From the NCBI GenBank assembly GCA_902472795.1, contig CABROZ010000037.1, positions 1-19,056 of the forward strand: a DNA stretch of 19,056 nucleotides. Reading direction: 5' to 3'. The position numbers were made by a program, and so were the translations under genes. The notes below the pieces were generated by a model. The model did no database searches and was not told the DNA's origin. It saw nothing but the letters and a program-made list of their open reading frames with translations. Every line of letters begins with the position of its first letter. Within the stretch, counting starts at the first letter, position 1. Positions 6,086 through 13,277 of this stretch are shown here, one piece after another. This DNA comes from an uncultured Bacteroides sp. (GTDB lineage Bacteria; Bacteroidota; Bacteroidia; Bacteroidales; Bacteroidaceae).

Positions 6086-7962
6086 AAAGGTTTTGGGGAG
6101 TCATATTGTGTGCGTTATGCATAAGTTGGACCGGAATCACGGAAACTTTGGCACAGAAGGTTATCCATTCGATCGTGAAAGAGACACGGACGGAAGTGGA
6201 ATGTACCTCGATGACTCAGTATGTCGAAAAGAATACGATGGAGATCACCGTATTCGACCGTGAAGGTGAGGAGGATGCAGCTTTCGTTTGCTTTTGTGAT
6301 CAGTTTGTTTCGTTAGAAAGCTTTTCGGGCGAGATTTTTGACATACAGGGCAAACGGGTGAGGAAAATCAGAAAGTCGGATTTGCAGATATCGGAGTATT
6401 CGTCGTCGCTTCTGACCGATGATTACCGATATTATTATCTCAGTAAGCATCCTTCTTTTCCTTATACGATCAGGTATGAATGGAAGGTAAAATGCCGTGA
6501 CGGAGTGATTGGTTTTCCTCTTTTCGTTCCGCAGGTAGCTTCCGGGCAGCCGGTAGTGAAAGCTTCCTATTCGATCCGAATACCGGCGGGACAGACGTGC
6601 AGGTATTATGCCAGAAACATCGAAGGTAAGAAAGTGTCGATTAGTGAGAAAACCGATGAAAGCGGTTGGAGACAAATCGATGTGGTTGCTTCCGATTTAC
6701 CTCCTTTATATAAGGAACAGGCGGCGCCATCGTGGAACAAATTATTGCCGATGGTATATTTTGTCCCGTCGGATTTTGTGTACGACGGTGTGGAAGGAAA
6801 CTTGAACAGCTGGAAAGACTATGGCGCCTGGCAGTATAAACTGCTGAAGGGAAGGGAGGTGCTGGATGAGGCCTTCAGGAAACGTCTGCATGAATTGGTG
6901 GCAGATTGCCGGACGGAACGTGAAAAGGTGAAAGCCGTTTATGACTATCTGGCGGAGACTACCCGTTATGTCAGCATTCAGTTGGGTATTGGAGGCTTGC
7001 AACCCGCTGCTGCGTCCGATGTGTGTCGGCTGGGGTTTGGTGATTGCAAGGGATTATCGAATTACATGCTGGCCATGCTGAAGGAACTGGGTATTCCTTC
7101 TACCTATGTCGTGGTCAGCACTGAAAATGAAAGGCTGATTCCCGACTTTGCAACAGCCAACCAGATGAATCATGTGGTGTTGCAGGTGCCTCTTCCCGGG
7201 GATACGTTGTGGTTGGAATGTACGAATGCACATTTGCCTTTCGGGTATATACACAGTCGGATTGCCGGTCACGATGCTTTGCTGATAGAACCTTCCGGCG
7301 GGCGGTTGTGCCGGATACCCGATTACCCGGACTCTCTTCATACGAAGGTTATTTGTGCCGATATACGGTTGGGTGCTACAGGCGAGGCTGATGTGCGGGT
7401 AAACGAAACGTCTTGGCTGGCACGTTACGAGGAAATTGCGTCCATCGTATCGGCTGCTCCCGATCAGCAGAAACAGAAGGTTCGCTCGCGGGTGAAATTG
7501 CCTCGGGTAGAAGTGGAAGATTGGAGCATTTCGGAACGGAAAGAGGCAGCTCCGTCTGTCGGCATCGACTATACGGTTCGGGTGGAAAAATACGGAAATC
7601 AGACCGGTAGCCGCTTGTTTGTGCCGGTGAATGTGTTTCGGGAAGTTCCCGACTATTCGTCGAAGCAGGAACGGACTTATCCTATCTATATCGGGCATGG
7701 CTATGTGGATAGAGACAGCCTGCACATTTCTTTCCCTGAAGGATATGAGGTAGAAGCCGTGCCGGCTTCTGTTTCATTCGACAGTCCGTATGGAGAATTT
7801 CGTTCGGAAATAAAAGTGAAGGGGAGAGAAGTATATGTAGTACAGCAACTGGCCATCCGGAAAGGTACCTATCCGACAGATACCTATGCCGAGTTTGTTC
7901 GCTTCTGGAAGCAGGTAGCCGGGCAGTATGGTGGAAAGCTTGTCTTGCGGAAGAGTCCCTGA
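6082..7962 (+). CDS. exported DUF3857/transglutaminase-like protein with Cys-His pair intact
   Basis: I place the start at the ATG at 6082, which overlaps the preceding stop and gives a signal peptide (about residues 1-24, TLA before the likely cut); the longer frame from 6019 would bury that signal. The product has 626 residues. A DUF3857-like domain occupies about 45-215, a transglutaminase core about 265-395, and a beta-rich C-terminal part the remainder. The core keeps G-D-C with C322, N-H with H364, and W-L-E-C-T around E379 in the place of the usual Asp. It could therefore be a Cys protease, amidase or transamidase acting on proteins or peptidoglycan, but the substrate cannot be read from sequence. 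The coupled partner upstream has the same domain order without the Cys and His, suggesting the two work together. Confidence 0.85.
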   Translation: MKRFWGVILCALCISWTGITETLAQKVIHSIVKETRTEVECTSMTQYVEKNTMEITVFDREGEEDAAFVCFCDQFVSLESFSGEIFDIQGKRVRKIRKSDLQISEYSSSLLTDDYRYYYLSKHPSFPYTIRYEWKVKCRDGVIGFPLFVPQVASGQPVVKASYSIRIPAGQTCRYYARNIEGKKVSISEKTDESGWRQIDVVASDLPPLYKEQAAPSWNKLLPMVYFVPSDFVYDGVEGNLNSWKDYGAWQYKLLKGREVLDEAFRKRLHELVADCRTEREKVKAVYDYLAETTRYVSIQLGIGGLQPAAASDVCRLGFGDCKGLSNYMLAMLKELGIPSTYVVVSTENERLIPDFATANQMNHVVLQVPLPGDTLWLECTNAHLPFGYIHSRIAGHDALLIEPSGGRLCRIPDYPDSLHTKVICADIRLGATGEADVRVNETSWLARYEEIASIVSAAPDQQKQKVRSRVKLPRVEVEDWSISERKEAAPSVGIDYTVRVEKYGNQTGSRLFVPVNVFREVPDYSSKQERTYPIYIGHGYVDRDSLHISFPEGYEVEAVPASVSFDSPYGEFRSEIKVKGREVYVVQQLAIRKGTYPTDTYAEFVRFWKQVAGQYGGKLVLRKSP

Positions 7963-8060
7963 TGGGGCATTAGGTTGTCGGTATGGCTAAGAACGTCGGC
8001 ATGCTTTCTTTAGGAATGTTAATAGTGAGCTGTTAATAACCATGTTTGGCAGAAAAGACT

Positions 8061-8068
8061 TATCTTTG
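8061..8068 (+). promoter_or_regulatory. metK promoter -7 box
   Basis: TATCTTTG matches TAnnTTTG exactly, and the following GCGGC resembles the bases after the box at other promoters here. No good -33 TTTG lies at the normal distance; the TTTG at 8045-8048 is only 12 bases away. The predicted start of transcription lies around 8072-8078, just before the riboswitch aptamer, which supports the call. Confidence 0.7.
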
Positions 8069-8083
8069 CGGCCGAAATAAAAA

Positions 8084-8130
8084 TGTGGAAAGATTTGAGT
8101 AGCTTGCAACCACAGAAAAAAATGCTAAAA
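8084..8130 (+). ncRNA. SAM-II-type riboswitch upstream of metK
   Basis: The RNA can form stem P1 from TGTGG (8084-8088) with CCACA (8110-8114). The loop carries GATTT (8092-8096) and TTGCAA (8104-8109), the invariant words of the SAM-II (metA) aptamer. The 3' tail GCTA (8124-8127), followed by an A-run, pairs with TAGC (8100-8103) to form the H-type pseudoknot. SAM-II aptamers bind S-adenosylmethionine and reduce expression of methionine/SAM genes when SAM is plentiful; here that would be feedback control of SAM synthetase itself. The family is best known from alphaproteobacteria. Unlike classic cases, the metK start is about 105 bases downstream of the aptamer. Confidence 0.85.
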
Positions 8131-8147
8131 CACATACTTTTCTGAAC

Positions 8148-8170
8148 GAGCCGGAAACTTCTGGTACCTC
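8148..8170 (+). promoter_or_regulatory. leader hairpin between riboswitch and metK
   Basis: GAGCCGGA (8148-8155) pairs with TCTGG (8160-8164) and CTC (8168-8170), leaving a 4-base loop and a 3-base bulge, with one G-T pair. No T-run follows, so it is not a clear terminator. It could be part of the expression platform linking the aptamer to metK translation. The rest of the leader up to 8234 is A/T rich and unstructured by eye. Confidence 0.35.
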
Positions 8171-8234
8171 TACTCACGAATTTCCCATCCATTAAACTTT
8201 TAATTAGTAATTATTCATTCTTAATTGTAAAAGT

Positions 8235-9527
8235 ATGGGATACTTGTTTACATCCGAATCGGTGTCGGAAGGACACCCCGATAAAGTGGCCGATCAGATA
8301 TCGGACGCTGTGCTTGACAAACTGTTGGCTTACGACCCCAGTTCGAAAGTAGCTTGCGAAACGCTGGTAACTACCGGACAGGTGGTGCTGGCCGGTGAAG
8401 TAAAAACCAAGGCTTATGTAGATCTCCAGCTGATAGCCCGTGAAGTGATTAAGAAAATCGGCTATACGAAGGGTGAATACATGTTTGAAAGTAATTCGTG
8501 CGGTGTGTTGAGCGCCATCCATGAGCAAAGCCCTGACATCAACCGCGGTGTAGAACGTCAGGATCCGATGGAACAGGGTGCCGGCGACCAGGGTATGATG
8601 TTCGGTTATGCCACCAACGAAACGGAAAACTATATGCCTTTGTCCCTCGATCTGGCACACCGCATTTTGCAGGTTCTGGCTGAAATACGTCGCGAAGGCA
8701 AACAGATGACTTATCTTCGTCCCGATGCCAAGAGTCAGGTGACGATTGAATACGATGACAACGGTACGCCGGTACGCATTGATACCATTGTGGTTTCGAC
8801 GCAACACGATGACTTCATCCAGCCTGCCGATGATACGGAGGAAGCACAGCTGAAGGCGGATGAAGAAATGCTGGCTATCATTCGTTACGACGTAATTAAT
8901 ATCCTGATGCCCCGCGTCATTGCTTCGATTCATGCAGAAAAAGTACTGGCACTGTTCAATAACGACATCAAGTATCACGTCAATCCTACCGGTAAGTTTG
9001 TGATCGGAGGTCCTCACGGCGATACGGGTCTGACAGGACGTAAAATCATTGTAGATACTTACGGTGGCAAGGGTGCACACGGTGGTGGTGCATTCTCGGG
9101 TAAGGATCCGTCGAAAGTGGATCGCTCGGCTGCCTATGCCGCACGTCATATTGCCAAGAATCTGGTGGCTGCCGGTGTGGCTGATGAAATGCTGGTACAG
9201 GTATCGTATGCCATCGGTGTGGCACGGCCTATTAATATTTATGTCAATACGTACGGACGCAGTCACGTAAATATGAGTGACGGCGAAATAGCCCGCAAGA
9301 TTGACGAACTGTTTGACCTTCGTCCGAAGGCCATCGAGGATCGGCTGAAGTTGCGTAATCCTATTTATCAGGAAACGGCTGCCTACGGACACATGGGTCG
9401 TGAACCGCAGGTGGTGACCAAGCACTTCAAGAGCCGGTACGAAGGTAACAAAGATATTACTGTCGAACTGTTCACTTGGGAAAAGCTTGATTATGTAGAT
9501 AAGGTGAAGGCTGCTTTTGGTCTGTAA
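8235..9527 (+). CDS. metK: S-adenosylmethionine synthetase MetK
   Basis: MetK makes S-adenosylmethionine from methionine and ATP in the cytoplasm. Signatures are all present: G-H-P-D-K at residues 13-17 near the N-terminus, G-A-G-D-Q-G at 115-120, and the glycine-rich P-loop-like G-G-G-A-F-S-G-K-D-P at 283-292. The 430-residue length exceeds the E. coli enzyme (about 384) but is usual for Bacteroidota, with extra residues in the middle. The start fits the conserved M-x-Y-L-F-T-S-E-S-V opening. The gene stands alone between its own promoter and a strong terminator, and its leader carries the SAM-II-type riboswitch, consistent with product feedback. Confidence 0.98.
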   Translation: MGYLFTSESVSEGHPDKVADQISDAVLDKLLAYDPSSKVACETLVTTGQVVLAGEVKTKAYVDLQLIAREVIKKIGYTKGEYMFESNSCGVLSAIHEQSPDINRGVERQDPMEQGAGDQGMMFGYATNETENYMPLSLDLAHRILQVLAEIRREGKQMTYLRPDAKSQVTIEYDDNGTPVRIDTIVVSTQHDDFIQPADDTEEAQLKADEEMLAIIRYDVINILMPRVIASIHAEKVLALFNNDIKYHVNPTGKFVIGGPHGDTGLTGRKIIVDTYGGKGAHGGGAFSGKDPSKVDRSAAYAARHIAKNLVAAGVADEMLVQVSYAIGVARPINIYVNTYGRSHVNMSDGEIARKIDELFDLRPKAIEDRLKLRNPIYQETAAYGHMGREPQVVTKHFKSRYEGNKDITVELFTWEKLDYVDKVKAAFGL

Positions 9528-9648
9528 GCTTTAAGTCGGCTTGAACCATGGAATGAGTTTCTTTAGCTTTTTTGATTGCTGAAGTCTGATTCTGTTGGTT
9601 TTTACCTTGCTATTTGAAGAAGCAGAGTAGATAAATTCAATTGTTGTT

Positions 9649-9692
9649 CACGCAGATTACGGTGATTTTACTGGAATCTGCGTGATTTTTTT
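9649..9692 (+). terminator. intrinsic terminator after metK
   Basis: A perfect 10-bp stem, CACGCAGATT (9649-9658) with AATCTGCGTG (9675-9684), has a 16-base loop and is followed by a run of seven T (9686-9692). It ends the metK transcript about 120 bases after the stop. A second short hairpin, GTGGG/CCCAC (9701-9715), lies just beyond. The 9528-9866 gap holds these hairpins and the sigma factor promoter; I see no gene in it. Confidence 0.85.
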
Positions 9693-9810
9693 GTCCTTTT
9701 GTGGGCAGAACCCACCTGAAAACAGACAAATATGACCCAATATCTGTCAATTGTCAGTTTTACCCCCTTTTATTGCCAGTCTGTATCCTGTCTTATGATG
9801 AATCTTCCCC

Positions 9811-9818
9811 TATGTTTG
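9811..9818 (+). promoter_or_regulatory. promoter -7 box of the ECF sigma gene
   Basis: TATGTTTG matches TAnnTTTG exactly; no good TTTG is seen at the -33 position. It lies about 50 bases before the ATG at 9867 and downstream of the longer-frame ATG at 9732, so a transcript starting here would exclude the longer start. Confidence 0.6.
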
Positions 9819-9866
9819 CATCGCTGGAAAGCACAAACATTATTATTCATCAAAATTACAGTATTT

Positions 9867-10376
9867 ATGACCAACAACAGTACAAACTTTACCAAAGACC
9901 TTATTAATATACAAGATGATCTGTTGCGTTTTGCCTACAAACTGACCTCCGACCGTGAAGAGGCCAATGACCTTTTGCAGGAAACATCGCTTAAGGCATT
10001 GGATAATGAGGATAAATATACGCCCGAGACAAACTTTAAGGGTTGGGTATATACCATCATGCGCAATATCTTTATCAACAACTACCGGAAAATCGTTCGC
10101 GAACAGACTTTCGTGGACCAGACGGACAACCTGTATCATCTGAATTCATCGGCCGAGCTGGCTTATGAAAGTACCGATCAGGCTTACGACCTGAAAGAAA
10201 TGCGCCGGGTGGTGAACGCGTTGCCTCGCGAGTATAAGGTACCCTTTTCCATGCACGTGGCGGGATTCAAATACCGGGAGATTGCAGAAAAGCTTGGTTT
10301 GCCTTTGGGAACGGTAAAGAGCCGCATCTTCTTTACCCGTCAGAAGTTGCAGCAGGAACTGAAGGACTTCCGGTAA
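9867..10376 (+). CDS. ECF-type RNA polymerase sigma factor
   Basis: The 169-residue product is a group 4 (ECF) sigma factor. Region 2 covers about residues 15-80, including a D-L-L-Q-E-T block and the F-K-G-W-x-Y-T-I-M-R-N segment that contacts the -10 element. Region 4 covers about 105-165 with the helix-turn-helix Y-R-E-I-A-E-K-L-G-L-P-x-G-T-V-K-S-R. The frame is open back to 9732, but the 45 extra residues are hydrophobic and unlike sigma factors, and the likely promoter lies inside them, so I use the ATG at 9867. No anti-sigma gene is adjacent: metK lies upstream and a LOG-family gene downstream. Its target promoters and inducing signal are unknown. Confidence 0.93.
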   Translation: MTNNSTNFTKDLINIQDDLLRFAYKLTSDREEANDLLQETSLKALDNEDKYTPETNFKGWVYTIMRNIFINNYRKIVREQTFVDQTDNLYHLNSSAELAYESTDQAYDLKEMRRVVNALPREYKVPFSMHVAGFKYREIAEKLGLPLGTVKSRIFFTRQKLQQELKDFR

Positions 10377-10391
10377 GTTTCAGGTCTATCT

Positions 10392-10423
10392 GTTGCCAGT
10401 GGCGCTGAAAATCCATACCTTTG
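10392..10423 (+). promoter_or_regulatory. promoter of the LOG-DUF4271 operon
   Basis: TACCTTTG at 10416-10423 matches TAnnTTTG exactly. GTTG at 10392-10395, 20 bases upstream, matches three of four -33 bases. The box is followed by TCGC, as at other promoters in this window. The predicted leader before the ATG at 10457 is about 27 bases. Confidence 0.7.
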
Positions 10424-10456
10424 TCGCCTGATAACAAGTAGTATGGGAAAATAACG

Positions 10457-11044
10457 ATGAATAAGATAGATTCTGTATGTGTTTACTGTGCTTCGAGCAC
10501 AAAAATCGATTCTGTTTATTTTGACGCAGCACGTGAACTGGGTTCTCTGTTGGGGCAGCAACATATCCGGCTGATAAACGGTGCCGGAAATATGGGGCTG
10601 ATGGCTGCAGTGGCCGATGCTGTGTTGGCTGAAGGAGGTGAGGTGACAGGAGTGATACCTCACTTCATGGTAGAACAGGGATGGCACCATACGGGACTGA
10701 CTGAACTGATTGAGGTAGAAAACATGCACCAGCGCAAGCAGAAGATGGCCGATCTGAGCGATGCCGTGATTGCTTTGCCGGGTGGATGTGGTACGTTGGA
10801 GGAATTGTTGGAGGTGATTACGTGGAAACAATTGGGGCTGTATCTGAATCCGATTGTCATTCTGAATACTAAAGGTTATTATGATCCGTTGCTTGACATG
10901 TTCGGTAAGGCGGTGGAAGAGAATTTCATGCGTAAGCAGCACTGTGACATCTGGCATGTGGCTCATACGCCGGAAGAAGCGCTGGATCTGGTACATACAA
11001 CGCCGTTGTGGGATGTGTCTATCCGTAAGTTTGCTGCAATATGA
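10457..11044 (+). CDS. LOG family (TIGR00730) Rossmann-fold protein
   Basis: The 195-residue product carries the LOG signature P-G-G-x-G-T-x-x-E at residues 108-116 (E115/E116) and an N-terminal glycine-rich nucleotide-binding stretch, N-G-A-G-N-M-G-L-M, at 41-49. Characterised members are cytokinin riboside 5'-monophosphate phosphoribohydrolases that cut a base from a nucleoside monophosphate. In gut bacteria the physiological substrate is not settled; purine nucleotide turnover is a reasonable inference. Its stop overlaps the start of the DUF4271 gene (ATGA at 11041-11044), so the two are translationally coupled. It is the first gene of a run reaching to tatD. Confidence 0.93.
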   Translation: MNKIDSVCVYCASSTKIDSVYFDAARELGSLLGQQHIRLINGAGNMGLMAAVADAVLAEGGEVTGVIPHFMVEQGWHHTGLTELIEVENMHQRKQKMADLSDAVIALPGGCGTLEELLEVITWKQLGLYLNPIVILNTKGYYDPLLDMFGKAVEENFMRKQHCDIWHVAHTPEEALDLVHTTPLWDVSIRKFAAI

Positions 11045-11769
11045 TGAAGTTACTGACAGTGTGGCTGGTAGGGACGGAAGGTATTCCCATTCCGTATTCT
11101 CCCCGTATGGACGATGCGGTAGCAGCTATTCTGTTGGGTTGCTTTTTCCTGTCGGCCTATGTGTTGTCGCGTAGCCGTAAGTTCCTGCTTCAGTTGGTGA
11201 AGGATTTCCTGCTGCATCGCGAGCGTACCAGCATATTTGCTACTTCGACGGCTGCCGATATGCGCTATCTGTTGTTGCTCATTTTGCAGACCTGTGTATT
11301 GTCCGGTGTGTTTTTCTTCGACTATTTCAATGATATTCGTCCCGATCTGGTGATTCATATTCCCCCTTTTCTGCTGTTGTCGATTTATATCGGCATTTGT
11401 CTGACTTATTTGTTTGTCAAGTGGCTTGTCTATTCTTTCTTAGGATGGATTTTTTTTGACGGAAGTCGTGTCTCACTTTGGCTCGAATCTTATTCTACCC
11501 TTCTTTATTATTTGGGTTTGGCACTTTTCCCGTTTGTTTTGTTCATCGTTTATTTCGATCTGCCGCTGCAAATTACGGTCATTGTAGGTCTGATTCTTTT
11601 GGTTTTTACTAAAATATTGATGCTATATAAGTGGATAAAGCTTTTTTGTAATAATTTATATGGCTATTTCCTTTTAATTTTGTACTTTTGTGCCCTTGAA
11701 ATTGTGCCCTGCATCATGTTGTATGTGGGTATGGTTCAGCTAAACGATTATTTGATAATAAAATTTTAG
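11041..11769 (+). CDS. DUF4271 family integral membrane protein
   Basis: The 242-residue product has about five or six hydrophobic helices, clearest near residues 28-43, 77-96, 108-130, 150-172, 175-192 and 205-230. The length, the helix layout and the position directly before hemD match the Bacteroidota family DUF4271, whose biochemical function is unknown to me. A conserved neighbourhood with hemD hints at a link to tetrapyrrole metabolism or envelope function, but this is inference. It overlaps the LOG gene by four bases, and hemD starts four bases after its stop. The start ATG could be 11041 or the next codon. The last 250 bases are more A/T rich than the neighbouring genes. Confidence 0.82.
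   Translation: MMKLLTVWLVGTEGIPIPYSPRMDDAVAAILLGCFFLSAYVLSRSRKFLLQLVKDFLLHRERTSIFATSTAADMRYLLLLILQTCVLSGVFFFDYFNDIRPDLVIHIPPFLLLSIYIGICLTYLFVKWLVYSFLGWIFFDGSRVSLWLESYSTLLYYLGLALFPFVLFIVYFDLPLQITVIVGLILLVFTKILMLYKWIKLFCNNLYGYFLLILYFCALEIVPCIMLYVGMVQLNDYLIIKF
11683..11690 (+). promoter_or_regulatory. possible internal promoter for hemD inside the DUF4271 gene
   Basis: TACTTTTG matches TAnnTTTG exactly and is followed by TGCCC. No clear -33 box is visible at the expected spacing. It lies 84 bases before the hemD start. Because it is within coding sequence, the match could be chance. Confidence 0.35.
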
Positions 11770-11773
11770 GACG

Positions 11774-12526
11774 TTGAAAATTAAGAAAGTACTTGTGTCG
11801 CAGCCGAAACCGGCATCAGAGAAATCTCCTTACTACGACATTGCAGAAAAATACGGCGTAAAGATCGATTTTCGTCCGTTTATTAAGGTGGAAAGCCTTT
11901 CAGCGAAGGAATTCAGACAGCAAAAAATTTCTATTCTGGATCATACAGCTGTGGTGTTTACTTCGCGTCATGCTATTGACCACTTCTTTCATTTATGCAC
12001 AGAGTTGCGTGTTACTATACCCGAAACAATGAAGTACTTCTGCGTAACGGAGTCCATAGCATTGTATATTCAGAAGTATGTTCAGTATCGCAAGCGTAAG
12101 ATATTCTTCGGAAATACAGGTAAGTTTGACGACTTGCTGCCTGCCATTATCAAGCATAAAACGGAGAAGTATCTGATCCCGATGTCGGATGTGCATACCG
12201 ATGAGATAAAAAATGCGCTTGACAAGAACAAGATACAGCATACTGAAGCCATCATGTATCGTACGGTGAGCAATGACTTTACTCCCGATGAAACATTCGA
12301 CTATGATATGCTGGTATTTTTCAGTCCGGCCGGCGTGTCTTCACTGAAGAAGAATTTCCCTAATTTTGAACAGAAAGACATCAAGATCGGAACCTTTGGT
12401 TCGACTACTGCACAGGCTGTACGTGATGCCGGACTTCGGTTGGATTTGGAAGCTCCCAGTGTACAGGCTCCTTCGATGACAGCGGCGCTTGATATGTTTA
12501 TCAAGGAGAATAATAAAGGCAAATAA
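11774..12526 (+). CDS. hemD: uroporphyrinogen-III synthase
   Basis: HemD closes hydroxymethylbilane to uroporphyrinogen III with inversion of ring D, for heme and related tetrapyrroles. The 250-residue product has the loosely conserved two-lobe HemD pattern: an N-terminal V-L-V-S-Q-P strand, F-T-S-R-H-A near residue 58, a middle C-V-T-E-S block, and the C-terminal F-F-S-P-A-G-V and G-x-x-T-A-x-A segments. The start is a TTG at 11774: it lies four bases after the DUF4271 stop, gives the usual N-terminus (K-I-K-K-V-L-V-S-Q), and no ATG is available nearby in frame. Many Bacteroides acquire porphyrins or make heme only partially; the other heme genes are not in this window. Confidence 0.9.
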   Translation: MKIKKVLVSQPKPASEKSPYYDIAEKYGVKIDFRPFIKVESLSAKEFRQQKISILDHTAVVFTSRHAIDHFFHLCTELRVTIPETMKYFCVTESIALYIQKYVQYRKRKIFFGNTGKFDDLLPAIIKHKTEKYLIPMSDVHTDEIKNALDKNKIQHTEAIMYRTVSNDFTPDETFDYDMLVFFSPAGVSSLKKNFPNFEQKDIKIGTFGSTTAQAVRDAGLRLDLEAPSVQAPSMTAALDMFIKENNKGK

Positions 12527-12549
12527 TACTTGCAACTGAGATAAGATCG

Positions 12550-12607
12550 AAGAAGGTAAGGTAAAGCATCATGTATTTCTGTAGTGGGTGCCGGACTTTA
12601 CCTTCTT
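12550..12607 (+). terminator. possible hairpin terminator between hemD and rnpA
   Basis: AAGGTAAAG (12558-12566) pairs perfectly with CTTTACCTT (12596-12604). A second register, AAGAAGGTA (12550-12558) with TACCTTCTT (12599-12607), is equally long. The loop is about 29 bases and the downstream bases are T rich (TTTGTTTTT at 12606-12614). It lies 24 bases after the hemD stop and could terminate or attenuate the upstream transcript. The hairpin spans the ATG at 12571, which argues against that codon as the rnpA start. Confidence 0.5.
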
Positions 12608-12681
12608 TGTTTTTCTGGAAGTCTTTTTTCAGTGGCGTTCTTGCCCATTTGACGTGTGAACTTTTTAATATCGAATTGGAT

Positions 12682-13059
12682 TTGGCTAATACATTACGTA
12701 AATCGGAACGGTTGGACCGGAAGAAAGTGATAGAGAAGATGTTTGCGGGCGGTTCCCGTTCGTTTTCTGTCTTCCCGTTGCGTGTGGTGTATCTGCCTGT
12801 GGACGATTTGGAGATGCCTGTTTCGATATTGGTCAGTGTCTCAAAGCGTCGTTTCAAGCGGGCTGTGAAGCGCAATCGGGTAAAAAGGCAGATTCGGGAA
12901 GCTTACCGGCTGAACAAGCAGTTGTTGCTCGAGGCCTTGTCGGGCAGTCAGTGCCGTCTGGCGATTGCGTTTATCTATCTGTCGGACGAATTGGTTTCAT
13001 CTTCGTTGATTGAGGAACGGATGAAAATTGCTTTGTCGCGCATTGCCGAGAAGTTATGA
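12682..13059 (+). CDS. rnpA: ribonuclease P protein component
   Basis: RnpA is the small basic protein that partners the RNase P RNA to mature the 5' ends of tRNAs. The signature R-F-K-R-A-V-K-R-N-R-V-K-R-Q-I-R-E-A-Y-R is at about residues 57-76. The frame is open from an ATG at 12571, giving 162 residues, but the 37 extra residues are hydrophobic, unlike RnpA, and lie over a hairpin. I prefer the TTG at 12682, giving 125 residues that begin M-A-N-T-L-R-K-S-E-R-L; the TTG at 12676 is two codons earlier. The gene sits beside hemD and yidD rather than rpmH. Its stop overlaps the yidD start (ATGA). The exact start is uncertain; the identity is firm. Confidence 0.93.
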   Translation: MANTLRKSERLDRKKVIEKMFAGGSRSFSVFPLRVVYLPVDDLEMPVSILVSVSKRRFKRAVKRNRVKRQIREAYRLNKQLLLEALSGSQCRLAIAFIYLSDELVSSSLIEERMKIALSRIAEKL

Positions 13060-13277
13060 AAAGGTTGCTTTCCTGGCTGTTGTTACTTCCTATCTATTTT
13101 TATCAGCGGTGCATATCGCCGATGCTTTCTCCTTCGTGCCGCTTTACTCCTACCTGTTCGCAATATGCAGTTGAGGCCATAAAGAAACACGGTCCTTTCA
13201 AGGGACTTTATCTGGCCATACGGCGTATTTTGCGTTGTCATCCCTGGGGTGGTTCGGGATACGACCCTGTACCCTGA
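13056..13277 (+). CDS. yidD: membrane protein insertion efficiency factor YidD
   Basis: The 73-residue product has an N-terminal amphipathic/hydrophobic helix (about residues 3-17), then the family hallmarks: S-P-x-x-x-P-S-C-R-F-x-P-T-C-S-Q-Y at about 21-37 with C28 and C34, and the C-terminal R-x-H-P-W-G-x-x-G-x-D-P block. YidD is a small inner-membrane-associated protein that helps YidC-dependent membrane insertion. It overlaps the rnpA stop by four bases, a linkage seen across bacteria, and it is followed 26 bases later by tatD. Confidence 0.96.
   Translation: MKRLLSWLLLLPIYFYQRCISPMLSPSCRFTPTCSQYAVEAIKKHGPFKGLYLAIRRILRCHPWGGSGYDPVP

Noticed and set aside
8045..8048. TTTG upstream of metK as the -33 promoter element
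   Set aside because: It is only 12 bases from the -7 box, too close for the usual spacing of about 19-21 bases.
8211..9425. 404-codon minus-strand frame opposite metK
   Set aside because: It lies almost wholly over metK, has low-complexity shadow-like composition and no family motif.
9732..9866. 45-residue N-terminal extension of the ECF sigma factor
   Set aside because: The residues are hydrophobic and unlike sigma factors, and the exact -7 box at 9811-9818 lies within this stretch, so the transcript probably starts after the ATG at 9732.
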